The notes under the pieces were generated by a model. That model was not told the origin of the DNA. It did no database searches and saw only the letters and a list, made by a program, of their open reading frames with translations. From contig JAEYQM010000068.1 in the NCBI GenBank assembly GCA_023410025.1, forward strand, positions 1-12,212: a stretch of 12,212 nt of DNA, read 5' to 3'. The DNA is from Bacillota bacterium (GTDB lineage Bacteria; Bacillota_I; Bacilli_A; ML615J-28; CAG-698). Of the stretch, positions 1 to 6,901 are shown one piece after another. Positions within the stretch are counted from its first letter, which is position 1, and each line of letters opens with the position of its first letter. The position numbers and the translations under genes are program-made.

Positions 1-49
1 TACAACTAATTATACCATAATTATAATTTTTTCCAAATTGAAATCGCTA

Positions 50-1738
50 TTATAATTTATGATTTTTATATTGTTCTTTTAAAATTGAAAACGGTGCCGG
101 TCCTGTATCTAGATAAATTTTATGGAAAAGATAATCACTATATTTATTTCCCATAATACCCTTAAAATATGTTTTTAAATCCTGAACTTGATAGTAACTA
201 AAGAAGTATTCTAGATAGTTTGTTGGTACTTCTATTAATTGATAATATAAATTTTCAGCTTCTTTATTTGAAATTTGATATAAGTCAATTAAATATTTAC
301 TCGCTTCTTCAATGCTCCATCCCTCATAGTTTATTCCAATATCTAGAATACCCAAATATAAATAACTTAAAGTATCATAAAATTCAAATGCTTTTAATGC
401 TGTATTATCCACATAACTAATTACATAGTTTTCAACATATGTTGCCCAACCTTCTGAGTAACCACTGTAATGTATTATTTTTCTTACATTTGGAATATCT
501 AAATTTTTTAGATAGACATTTTGATACATATGACCTGGAATTCCTTCATGAGCCATTGTTTTATAAACATAATTCTTGTCATCTTGAAAGTAGCGGTTAT
601 TTACATAAATTATTTCTTTTATATTTTTATCAATTGGGGAAATAAAGTACATTGCTGGGGAAGAGTTATTTTCTAAAGATTTATCAATTGTTTTTATTTC
701 ATAATTTAAATCATATGGGAGATCTGGAAAATTTGTTTTTGATTTATCTAAAAAGAAAGTCATTAAATCATTATAATTGCTTTGACTCATTAAATTTACT
801 TCATGTTTTTGGCTATAAAATATATTATAACTTTTAATTAATTCACTTATTTTTCCTTCTAAATATTGCTTAGCTTCTTCTATTGTGTAATCAGTTCCAG
901 TAGCTTGATTAAATAAAGCTTGATAATATTTTTTCCCATCAGGTAAGTTTCCTATTCCCGTTCCTTCGATTGATGCATTTAATGTTTTTAATTGGGACTT
1001 CAAATATGAATATGCATCTAAAAATTCATTTTCAATTATATCATTGTGTTCTATAATCAATGATTTTTTTTGTGTTTCATTTAAAAATTTTAGTTCATTT
1101 ATTTTTTTCTCAAAGTTGGCTATTAAATAAGATCCTTCTAAGCTTAAGAAATTATTAATTTGATCAATCACGCCATTTATTATTATTTTATTCATTCCTA
1201 AATTTTTGTTAATCTTTTCTCTTTCATAATTAATCATATTTGTAAATGTTGTTTTTGTCGTTTTTAAATAATTAAAGTATGATTCAATATCATATAAATC
1301 ATCAAAACGATATTCTGCTAATATTATTGGTAGTTGCGCCTGATATCCTAGATAACTACCAAAATTACTTTGATAATAAAAAAGATCTTCAAAAGCTAAA
1401 TTGCGATTTAAATAATCAATTAAAATTTTTCTACATAACTCCTGTTTTTTTGTTAACTTTTTAAATTCACTTAATTTATCTTTAATGCTTTTTAAATTAT
1501 TATAATATTCTTTTTCGTCTTGTTCATTAAATGAATAAGCAGTTACATCATACTCTTCAATATTATAATTTTTTGTGTTTACAATTACAGAATTTATGCT
1601 AATTGGATCATTTCCTAAAAATTCATAAAATAGTTCATCTAAATATTTATTAAACTCTTTATTTTCTTTTTCTTTCTTACATGATGCAAAACTAAATAAA
1701 CTTGTAATTAAAAATATAAATATAAGTATTTTTTTCAT
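50..1738 (-). CDS. DUF885-family lipoprotein, putative zinc metallohydrolase
   Basis: The 562-residue product starts with a lipoprotein signal: Lys-Lys, a hydrophobic stretch, then F-A-S-C with the lipid-bearing cysteine at residue 20, so it should sit on the outer face of the membrane. The DUF885 family signatures are present. They are a metal-site motif H397-E-G-I-P-G-H403, a downstream S-E-G-W-A-T-Y (428-434) whose Glu is a likely third ligand, an L-P-D-G-K-K-Y-Y segment at 265-272, and G-P-A-P-F near the C-terminus (546-550). Members are uncharacterised or peptidase-like metallohydrolases; the substrate is not known from sequence. Length is normal for the family and the frame looks intact, ending in TAA. 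The start is supported by GGAG four bases upstream. An operon terminator lies just upstream and only a weak -10-like TATTAT is visible in the gap (about 1759-1764), so I infer a separate, unproven promoter. Family assignment is fairly sure; function is not. Confidence 0.88.
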   Translation of the reverse strand: MKKILIFIFLITSLFSFASCKKEKENKEFNKYLDELFYEFLGNDPISINSVIVNTKNYNIEEYDVTAYSFNEQDEKEYYNNLKSIKDKLSEFKKLTKKQELCRKILIDYLNRNLAFEDLFYYQSNFGSYLGYQAQLPIILAEYRFDDLYDIESYFNYLKTTKTTFTNMINYEREKINKNLGMNKIIINGVIDQINNFLSLEGSYLIANFEKKINELKFLNETQKKSLIIEHNDIIENEFLDAYSYLKSQLKTLNASIEGTGIGNLPDGKKYYQALFNQATGTDYTIEEAKQYLEGKISELIKSYNIFYSQKHEVNLMSQSNYNDLMTFFLDKSKTNFPDLPYDLNYEIKTIDKSLENNSSPAMYFISPIDKNIKEIIYVNNRYFQDDKNYVYKTMAHEGIPGHMYQNVYLKNLDIPNVRKIIHYSGYSEGWATYVENYVISYVDNTALKAFEFYDTLSYLYLGILDIGINYEGWSIEEASKYLIDLYQISNKEAENLYYQLIEVPTNYLEYFFSYYQVQDLKTYFKGIMGNKYSDYLFHKIYLDTGPAPFSILKEQYKNHKL

Positions 1739-1798
1739 AATGCTCCATTTCTAATATGATAATATATTACTAATATTTACATTTTTTTTAAAAGTATT

Positions 1799-1829
1799 AA
1801 AAAAAACTCAAATTTAAAATTTGAGTTTT
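1799..1829 (-). terminator. Rho-independent terminator ending the four-gene operon
   Basis: Bases 1803-1815 and 1817-1829 are perfectly complementary (13 possible pairs; in practice the central A/T pairs open to form the loop). On the minus strand the stem is followed by a run of eight U (A run at 1799-1806 on the plus strand, partly inside the stem). The hairpin overlaps the TAA stop codon (1828-1830) of the coiled-coil gene. It separates that operon from the downstream lipoprotein gene. Confidence 0.82.
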
Positions 1830-3888
1830 ATACAATATCCTTATCTTTAGTTAAATCATTTCCAACTAATTTTACTTCTTCTATTGAATCCTTAATTTCC
1901 TTTAAGGCATTTTCTAAGTCACTAAAAGTCTTTTGATTTTCCCTAATTGAGTCAATTTGTTTTTTAGTTTTAATAATCTTTTCATTTTTAGATGAAAAAA
2001 TTGTTCTGTCTAACTCTTGACTTTGTGATTTCAAGTAAGCAATAATTTTAGCTTCTGCATCTTCTAAACGATTAACTTCAATCTCAAGTTTTTTAATAAT
2101 ATCACTTTGTTTTACTTCTTCAGCTTTCTTACGAAGTTCGTTAATCATTTCCTTATGTTTTTTACGTAAAGTTTCTTTATCCTGTTTAATCTTTTCAGCA
2201 AGTTGAGCTTTTCTTAATTTTTGTAATGATAATTCTTTTTCTTTACGTTTTGCTTCTAATTCCTTAATTCTTGCTTTGCTTTCAGAAAGATTCTTCTTTT
2301 GAAGTTCTTTTAATCTAGCTTGTTCTTCTTTAAGCTGTAGTTTTAGTTGTTTATCTAATTCTGATAAATCTTTTTTATTTTTACGAACAATATTAGTTTT
2401 TTCAGCTGCATGAGCATTTGATAAAGCTTTGAATTGTTCATTAAACCTAGCCTTTTCAGTTTCAATAAATTTCTTTAATTCTTCATCTTGATTATATTCT
2501 TCCGATTTAATGAGGTTGTTTTGTCTTATTCCTAATTCTTCATACCATTTTTTTTCTAATTCAATTGCTTCAAGATAATCTTTTTCTTTAACTTCACGAA
2601 TTACTCTAGCTACCTCATGCTTGTCTCGTGCATCTTTTAAGGCAACCATTGGATCTTCACTTTTGATTAATCTTCTAAAAATATCATCATCAGTATCTAT
2701 TTCAAAAAATGATGCATAAAGTCCATTAGTAATTGACAATGACTCAGTTATAGCTTTCTTTAGTGAAACTTTATAACTATCCTCACTATTCATTTTTTCA
2801 TCTAATTGTTTCTTAAAAATTTGTTTAGCTTTATTTAAGAACCATTCATTTAATCCAATATCTTCTACTTCAATACCATCATCAATTGATTCAATTATTA
2901 AACCTTTATCATTAACATTAGGTTTTGTTTTCTTATAATTTGGTCTGTCATTTAATTCGCTTCCATCATTTTCGTCGCCATCATTTAGAAGGATTGTTGA
3001 GAAAAGAAGGAGCATTGATTGATTAATTCTTTTATCATACAAAGAAGTAATTCTTTTATTTTTAATTTCATTTTCAGTTTCAAATTCTAAGATAACTGAT
3101 TTATCTAAATATAACCATAATAAATAAGCATTTCTAAAGTGTGGGTTTTTTAGAATAACTTGTGTTTTCATAATAGGAGGAGTTACTTTATTATAACCCT
3201 TCATTAACTCCATAAAAGAACTTCTATATAATCTATTAATTAACTTTGATAGTCTTTCAGCTCTTTCATAAACACTTTTATTATATTCACTTATTTTTCT
3301 TTGGTCAATTGATTCTTCTTGATTGATATTTACAGATATTTTAAAATCATTTTCTTCATAAATAAAGTTATTTTCAAAATTAAATGATGTTCTTTTTGCA
3401 GCATTTAGATTTTGCTTTAATATTTTAAGTCTTTCAGTTACAAAATCTTTTAACCTAATTATTAAAGTCATAATAAATCTATTTTCATAAATTCCGTAAT
3501 CAACTTCAGATACAGTTGTAAGAATTCTTTGTGGGATTACTCCATCTTCATTGATTTCCTTAATATCTTCAGTATGTGATGTAAGGTAGGTTACTGATTC
3601 ACTGCTTATATTTCTAGCAAGTTCAACAGGAACTACTTCACTCTCATATTTAAGATTAGATTTAACTGATCTGGCTATCATTTCAATACTTGATAAATAA
3701 GATTCAATTGTTTCAATCCATTTAATATCAAATTTTTTTGATTCAATTTCTTGTTTTTGTGATATAGTTCTTTTCCCACGATAATATGATTCATAAAAGG
3801 CACTAGGAAAATCATTTTCTAATTCTCCAGCCTCAATTGATTCAATTACATTATCATAGAAATTCTGAGCATCATATTTTTTCTTCAT
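1828..3888 (-). CDS. DUF2357-like protein with long C-terminal coiled coil
   Basis: A 686-residue predicted soluble protein with no signal peptide or membrane segment. The N-terminal ~350 residues look globular. They carry an E-V-D-Y-G-I-Y-E-N-R-F-I block (128-139) and K-N-P-H-F-R-N-A-Y-L-L-W (247-258), which resemble DUF2357 proteins, usual partners of McrB-like ATPases; this match is from memory and moderate. Residues 305-345 are acidic and probably disordered. Residues ~435-625 are rich in Lys, Glu, Gln and Leu with heptad-like spacing and should form a long coiled coil, followed by a second helical stretch (635-675). I see no PD-(D/E)XK nuclease motif, unlike nuclease-bearing relatives. 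The start lies 10 bases after the stop of the AAA+ gene, with a weak AGG overlapping that stop codon, suggesting translational coupling. It is the last gene of the operon. Likely an effector or adaptor of the neighbouring ATPase; the actual role is unknown. Confidence 0.82.
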   Translation of the reverse strand: MKKKYDAQNFYDNVIESIEAGELENDFPSAFYESYYRGKRTISQKQEIESKKFDIKWIETIESYLSSIEMIARSVKSNLKYESEVVPVELARNISSESVTYLTSHTEDIKEINEDGVIPQRILTTVSEVDYGIYENRFIMTLIIRLKDFVTERLKILKQNLNAAKRTSFNFENNFIYEENDFKISVNINQEESIDQRKISEYNKSVYERAERLSKLINRLYRSSFMELMKGYNKVTPPIMKTQVILKNPHFRNAYLLWLYLDKSVILEFETENEIKNKRITSLYDKRINQSMLLLFSTILLNDGDENDGSELNDRPNYKKTKPNVNDKGLIIESIDDGIEVEDIGLNEWFLNKAKQIFKKQLDEKMNSEDSYKVSLKKAITESLSITNGLYASFFEIDTDDDIFRRLIKSEDPMVALKDARDKHEVARVIREVKEKDYLEAIELEKKWYEELGIRQNNLIKSEEYNQDEELKKFIETEKARFNEQFKALSNAHAAEKTNIVRKNKKDLSELDKQLKLQLKEEQARLKELQKKNLSESKARIKELEAKRKEKELSLQKLRKAQLAEKIKQDKETLRKKHKEMINELRKKAEEVKQSDIIKKLEIEVNRLEDAEAKIIAYLKSQSQELDRTIFSSKNEKIIKTKKQIDSIRENQKTFSDLENALKEIKDSIEEVKLVGNDLTKDKDIV

Positions 3889-3898
3889 AGTTTAATAC

Positions 3899-5422
3899 CT
3901 AATTCATTTTACTAAATGTATCAAGCATTCTTCTACATTCTTGAAAGTTATTTTTACCAAATAATTTATCAATAATAATTCTTAATTCTTCTAATTCCGT
4001 TTGCATGAATGGTAAGTTTAATGTTTCAAATTTTCTAATTACTTTTCTAGATACAAGGTAATCTAGTCCCTCAACTTGTGTTCCGCCACAAGCTACATAT
4101 ACTGGGATAAATAATTTAATTTGTTTCATTACACGGTTACCAAAGGCAATTTGAAATTTTTCGGTAATGAATAAATCTAATTTTGCAAGACTATCTAAAA
4201 GTTCTTTAGATATTTCATATTGTCTTTGCGCTGTTTCAAATAATTTATTTAAATAATCAAAACTCATATTGATTGAATCAGCTGGTTCATATGCAACATC
4301 TTCTGCTTTTCTATTCATTTCGATAGAGGCAGCACGGTCATAAACTTTATCAGTAATCGTGAATGTTGAGTCATCCCTATTGGCTGTACCAATAAACCAA
4401 ATATTTTGAGATACAAGAAGTTTTCCTTCTTCTAAGTGAATTGGGTCACCTGGTATTTGATCAGGTACTAAATCAATTAACCATTCATTAGGGTCTGGCA
4501 TTTCAAGCATTGATAAAAAGTCAGCAAAATAGTATTCAATTCTCGCTAAGTTCATTTCATCTAGAACAATTAAATTAACATCTGTTCGATAAGTTGCTTC
4601 ATATAAGACTTTTAAAAAATCTGTTTCGTTAAATTTTTTAGTAAACTCATTTAAGTAACCTAGCATTTCCGCTCTATTTCTCCATGAAGGTTGAACGGAT
4701 ATGATTGATGCATCATGATTAAAAAACTTACCCATTGCATATGGTAAAGATGTTTTACCAGTTCCTGATATACCTTCAAGAATTAATATTTTTGAAGACG
4801 CCATACCAGCAAAGAATGTAGCAATTGTTTTCTTATTATAGAATAGTCTAAGGTTAGTTGCTGAGAAGCGAATAAAGTTATCAACAAGTTCTGGTAGAGT
4901 TAATTTACTAGCTTCATCCATTTTAGTTTGTTGGATTGAGAAACGATATTTTTCATCAACTCTTATTAACTTAACAAATCTATTTTTCTCAAATTTTGCT
5001 GGTGTATGTGCCTTAGGAACATTGGAATGAGTTATTATTGGATCTCTTTCTCCAGAAAGAGCTAATGATGTGTTTTTCTCATCTTGAAGCATTGTAATTT
5101 GGGTATTTAAATTTGCTATTTCATAGAATAAATCATCTTTTGATCTTTCGTCTTTAGTGAATCGGATATATCTTCTTAAAAATAAGAGAAAAAGAATTAA
5201 AAATCCAATAAATACTAAAACAGTAACCCCAATCGCAAATACAGCCAAAATCCAATCAAGTCTTGTAAATGTCGCTGATGCTGACTTAAAGTCATAAATA
5301 TAAGTTTTAATATTAGGATAAAATAATTGATATATTGCTCTAAAGATACTAGTAAATGCTTCACCAATATCTTTAAGTAGTTTCTGGAAAAAGTCTATAA
5401 ACCATTTTGCGAAATGTTCCAT
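3899..5422 (-). CDS. Membrane-anchored McrB/dynein-like (AAA_5) AAA+ ATPase
   Basis: A 507-residue protein. Residues 1-50 form an aromatic amphipathic segment. Residues ~56-83 are a long hydrophobic helix followed by R-R-Y-I-R, so the ATPase should face the cytoplasm by the positive-inside rule. After a polar linker (90-150) comes an AAA+ module with Walker A G-I-S-G-T-G-K-T (217-224), a Q-P-S-W-R-N-R-A-E-M-L-G-Y block (244-256), Walker B L-I-V-L-D-E-M-N-L-A-R (284-294), a sensor-1 region G-T-A-N-R-D-D (345-351) and an arginine-finger-like D-K-V-Y-D-R-A (358-364). All catalytic positions look intact. The motif style is that of McrB-like/AAA_5 ring ATPases, but the N-terminal membrane anchor replaces the DNA-binding domain of classic McrB. 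ATP or GTP preference cannot be told. The start has AAGGG about nine bases upstream and follows the GGDEF-EAL stop by 25 bases. The neighbouring coiled-coil protein is the likely partner. Confidence 0.9.
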   Translation of the reverse strand: MEHFAKWFIDFFQKLLKDIGEAFTSIFRAIYQLFYPNIKTYIYDFKSASATFTRLDWILAVFAIGVTVLVFIGFLILFLLFLRRYIRFTKDERSKDDLFYEIANLNTQITMLQDEKNTSLALSGERDPIITHSNVPKAHTPAKFEKNRFVKLIRVDEKYRFSIQQTKMDEASKLTLPELVDNFIRFSATNLRLFYNKKTIATFFAGMASSKILILEGISGTGKTSLPYAMGKFFNHDASIISVQPSWRNRAEMLGYLNEFTKKFNETDFLKVLYEATYRTDVNLIVLDEMNLARIEYYFADFLSMLEMPDPNEWLIDLVPDQIPGDPIHLEEGKLLVSQNIWFIGTANRDDSTFTITDKVYDRAASIEMNRKAEDVAYEPADSINMSFDYLNKLFETAQRQYEISKELLDSLAKLDLFITEKFQIAFGNRVMKQIKLFIPVYVACGGTQVEGLDYLVSRKVIRKFETLNLPFMQTELEELRIIIDKLFGKNNFQECRRMLDTFSKMN

Positions 5423-5447
5423 TATAGTACACCCTTCTTTTATCTTT

Positions 5448-6839
5448 CTACAGTGAACGTCTGTGTTTAGTTACTTCTGTTAGTAATTCATCTTTAGTAC
5501 ATGGAAAACCATCAAATATTCCTTGAGCAAAAGAGATTTCATCAATAAATCTTTTATTAATTTCATCAGGTTTTTCAACATTGGTAGCAATAATACTAAT
5601 ATTATTTTTCTTTAGATATTTTAATAAATCTTCAACACCCTTAACATTAGGACTAAGTAAGTCTTTATTTATTTTAACTGCACTTACTTGATATTCATTT
5701 AGTATCATCATAATGCGATCATCAATTTTATTTATTTCAACACAAAATTTAAAACCTAAATTTTGTAATTCTAAGATGTTTTTCATTAATTTAACTGATG
5801 AATTTACTTCAATTGGATTAATTATTTGAATAATTATTCTTCTTGGGTCTATCACATATTTTTGTGTAATTTTTTCAAATAATGATACGATACTATCTTC
5901 TTCAAATTGTCTAATGCTTGCAGGTATTATTGAATAATATTCTTTATTTACCATAAGTCTAAATACGCTAGCATGATCTTCTAGCATTTGTTCAAAGAAC
6001 CAAATTCCTAACCAATACTCATCATTTGATATTTCTGAATAAAATAATAAATCTCTAAATGTTTGAATTTCATTTTGATTTTTTTCCCAATTTACAATAA
6101 TTTCTGTACCATAAATATCTTTGTTAATTAGATCATAAATTGGATAATAATATGTTTTAATATCATTGTTTTTAATTGCATTTTTTAAGATGTCATATCT
6201 TTCTGGATATGATTGTTTTAAATCAGAATTATACATTGCAATTGTATTGCCATTATGTCTTTTGATGTAGTAAATAGTTGTCTTTAAGTGATTGATTAAA
6301 TTTTCAAGACTATTTCCATAATCAGGAAATGTAATTAAAGCAACACTTACAGTTTTTTGAATTTCTAGGGTTTCCCTTATTAGTACTTTACGTTCAGCTG
6401 AATTTTTAAATCTCTTGGCAATATTAATAAATTCTTCTTCATTATATTTTTGAGGTAAATAAACTAAGAAGATTTCTCTTTCCTTTGTTTGTGCCATTTT
6501 AGCACCCTTAGGAAGATTCATACGAATATTACTTGCAACTTTTTTTAAAAATGTTGATAGAGATTGTTGATTTATGTATTTTCCAATTTGATCAAATTGA
6601 TCAATACTGATCATTAATAAAGAAAAACCAATTTCACTATCTTTTCTTTTAATATTATATTTAATAAATTTATTTAATTTTTCAATTCTAACAATATCAT
6701 TTATTGATAGTGCTTTTGCTTTTGAATATCTTTTCTTTTCTTTTTTTATTCCAAAAAAGAAAACAACCATAAGAATAGAAAACACAACCAACATAATTAT
6801 TGCTATTACAACATTTAACATTAATGAAATTAAAATCAT
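5448..6839 (-). CDS. Membrane-bound degenerate GGDEF-EAL protein
   Basis: I chose the ATG at 6837-6839 (463 residues) because GGAGG lies five bases before it; an in-frame ATG four codons upstream (6849-6851) would give 467 residues. Numbering here uses the longer form. One membrane helix spans ~6-34, followed by K-K-E-K-K-R. Residues ~75-207 have the GGDEF fold pattern (S-I-D-Q-F-D near 82; T-V-S-V-A-L-I-T-F-P near 167; an R-H-N-G-N-T turn near 198), but the GGDEF loop reads K-E-R-E-I-F (123-128). Residues ~214-460 match EAL domains. The EAL motif is T-E-I-I-V (249-253), the DDFG region is E-I-N-K-I-D-D (372-378), A-E-G-V-E has become A-T-N-V-E (422-426), and the A-Q-G-x-F element survives (442-446). 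Most metal-binding acidic residues are lost, so cyclase or phosphodiesterase activity is unlikely. It may be a sensor or scaffold, with nucleotide binding untested. It sits between the surface-protein and AAA+ genes. Confidence 0.85.
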   Translation of the reverse strand: MILISLMLNVVIAIIMLVVFSILMVVFFFGIKKEKKRYSKAKALSINDIVRIEKLNKFIKYNIKRKDSEIGFSLLMISIDQFDQIGKYINQQSLSTFLKKVASNIRMNLPKGAKMAQTKEREIFLVYLPQKYNEEEFINIAKRFKNSAERKVLIRETLEIQKTVSVALITFPDYGNSLENLINHLKTTIYYIKRHNGNTIAMYNSDLKQSYPERYDILKNAIKNNDIKTYYYPIYDLINKDIYGTEIIVNWEKNQNEIQTFRDLLFYSEISNDEYWLGIWFFEQMLEDHASVFRLMVNKEYYSIIPASIRQFEEDSIVSLFEKITQKYVIDPRRIIIQIINPIEVNSSVKLMKNILELQNLGFKFCVEINKIDDRIMMILNEYQVSAVKINKDLLSPNVKGVEDLLKYLKKNNISIIATNVEKPDEINKRFIDEISFAQGIFDGFPCTKDELLTEVTKHRRSL

Positions 6840-6844
6840 TTTTT

Positions 6845-6849
6845 CCTCC
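6845..6849 (-). promoter_or_regulatory. Shine-Dalgarno site deciding the GGDEF-EAL gene start
   Basis: GGAGG on the minus strand lies five bases before the ATG at 6837-6839. It overlaps the G of the alternative in-frame ATG at 6849-6851. The alternative start has only AAGGA (6856-6860), which is paired inside the upstream hairpin. This favours the downstream ATG. Confidence 0.6.
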
Positions 6850-6853
6850 ATAT

Positions 6854-6899
6854 AATCCTTTATAGTAGGACAAGATAACTTGTCCTACTAATAAGGATT
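6854..6899 (-). promoter_or_regulatory. Two-part intergenic hairpin between surface-protein and GGDEF-EAL genes
   Basis: Bases 6863-6874 pair perfectly with 6879-6890 (12 base pairs, four-base loop). Beyond a 2x2 internal loop, 6854-6860 pairs with 6893-6899 (7 base pairs). The hairpin starts three bases after the stop codon of the giant gene. Neither strand has a U run after it, so it is not a convincing intrinsic terminator. In the mRNA the lower stem hides an AAGGA next to the upstream candidate start codon, while GGAGG at 6845-6849 stays free. Possible roles are 3'-end protection or RNA processing that sets different levels for the surface protein and the downstream genes, or a protein-binding palindrome. 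The structure is plain in the sequence; its role is inferred. Confidence 0.7.
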
Positions 6900-6901
6900 T
6901 A

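Noticed and set aside
1..49. Terminator after the lipoprotein gene
   Set aside because: Only a 6-bp A/T stem (ATTATA/TATAAT) with a seven-base loop and no following U run is visible; the real terminator may lie left of the window.
220..1464. Four short plus-strand open frames (61-68 codons) across 220-1464
   Set aside because: They lie opposite the DUF885 gene, have low-complexity hydrophobic products typical of antisense AT-rich DNA, and lack ribosome binding sites or family signatures.
1828..5422. A standard McrBC or CoCoNuT restriction system
   Set aside because: The ATPase type fits, but there is a membrane anchor, no recognisable nuclease or helicase, and no methyl-DNA reader domain; the neighbours are envelope proteins.
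6863..6890. Rho-independent terminator between the surface-protein and GGDEF-EAL genes
   Set aside because: The stem is strong but neither strand has a U run after it; reported instead as a regulatory or processing hairpin.
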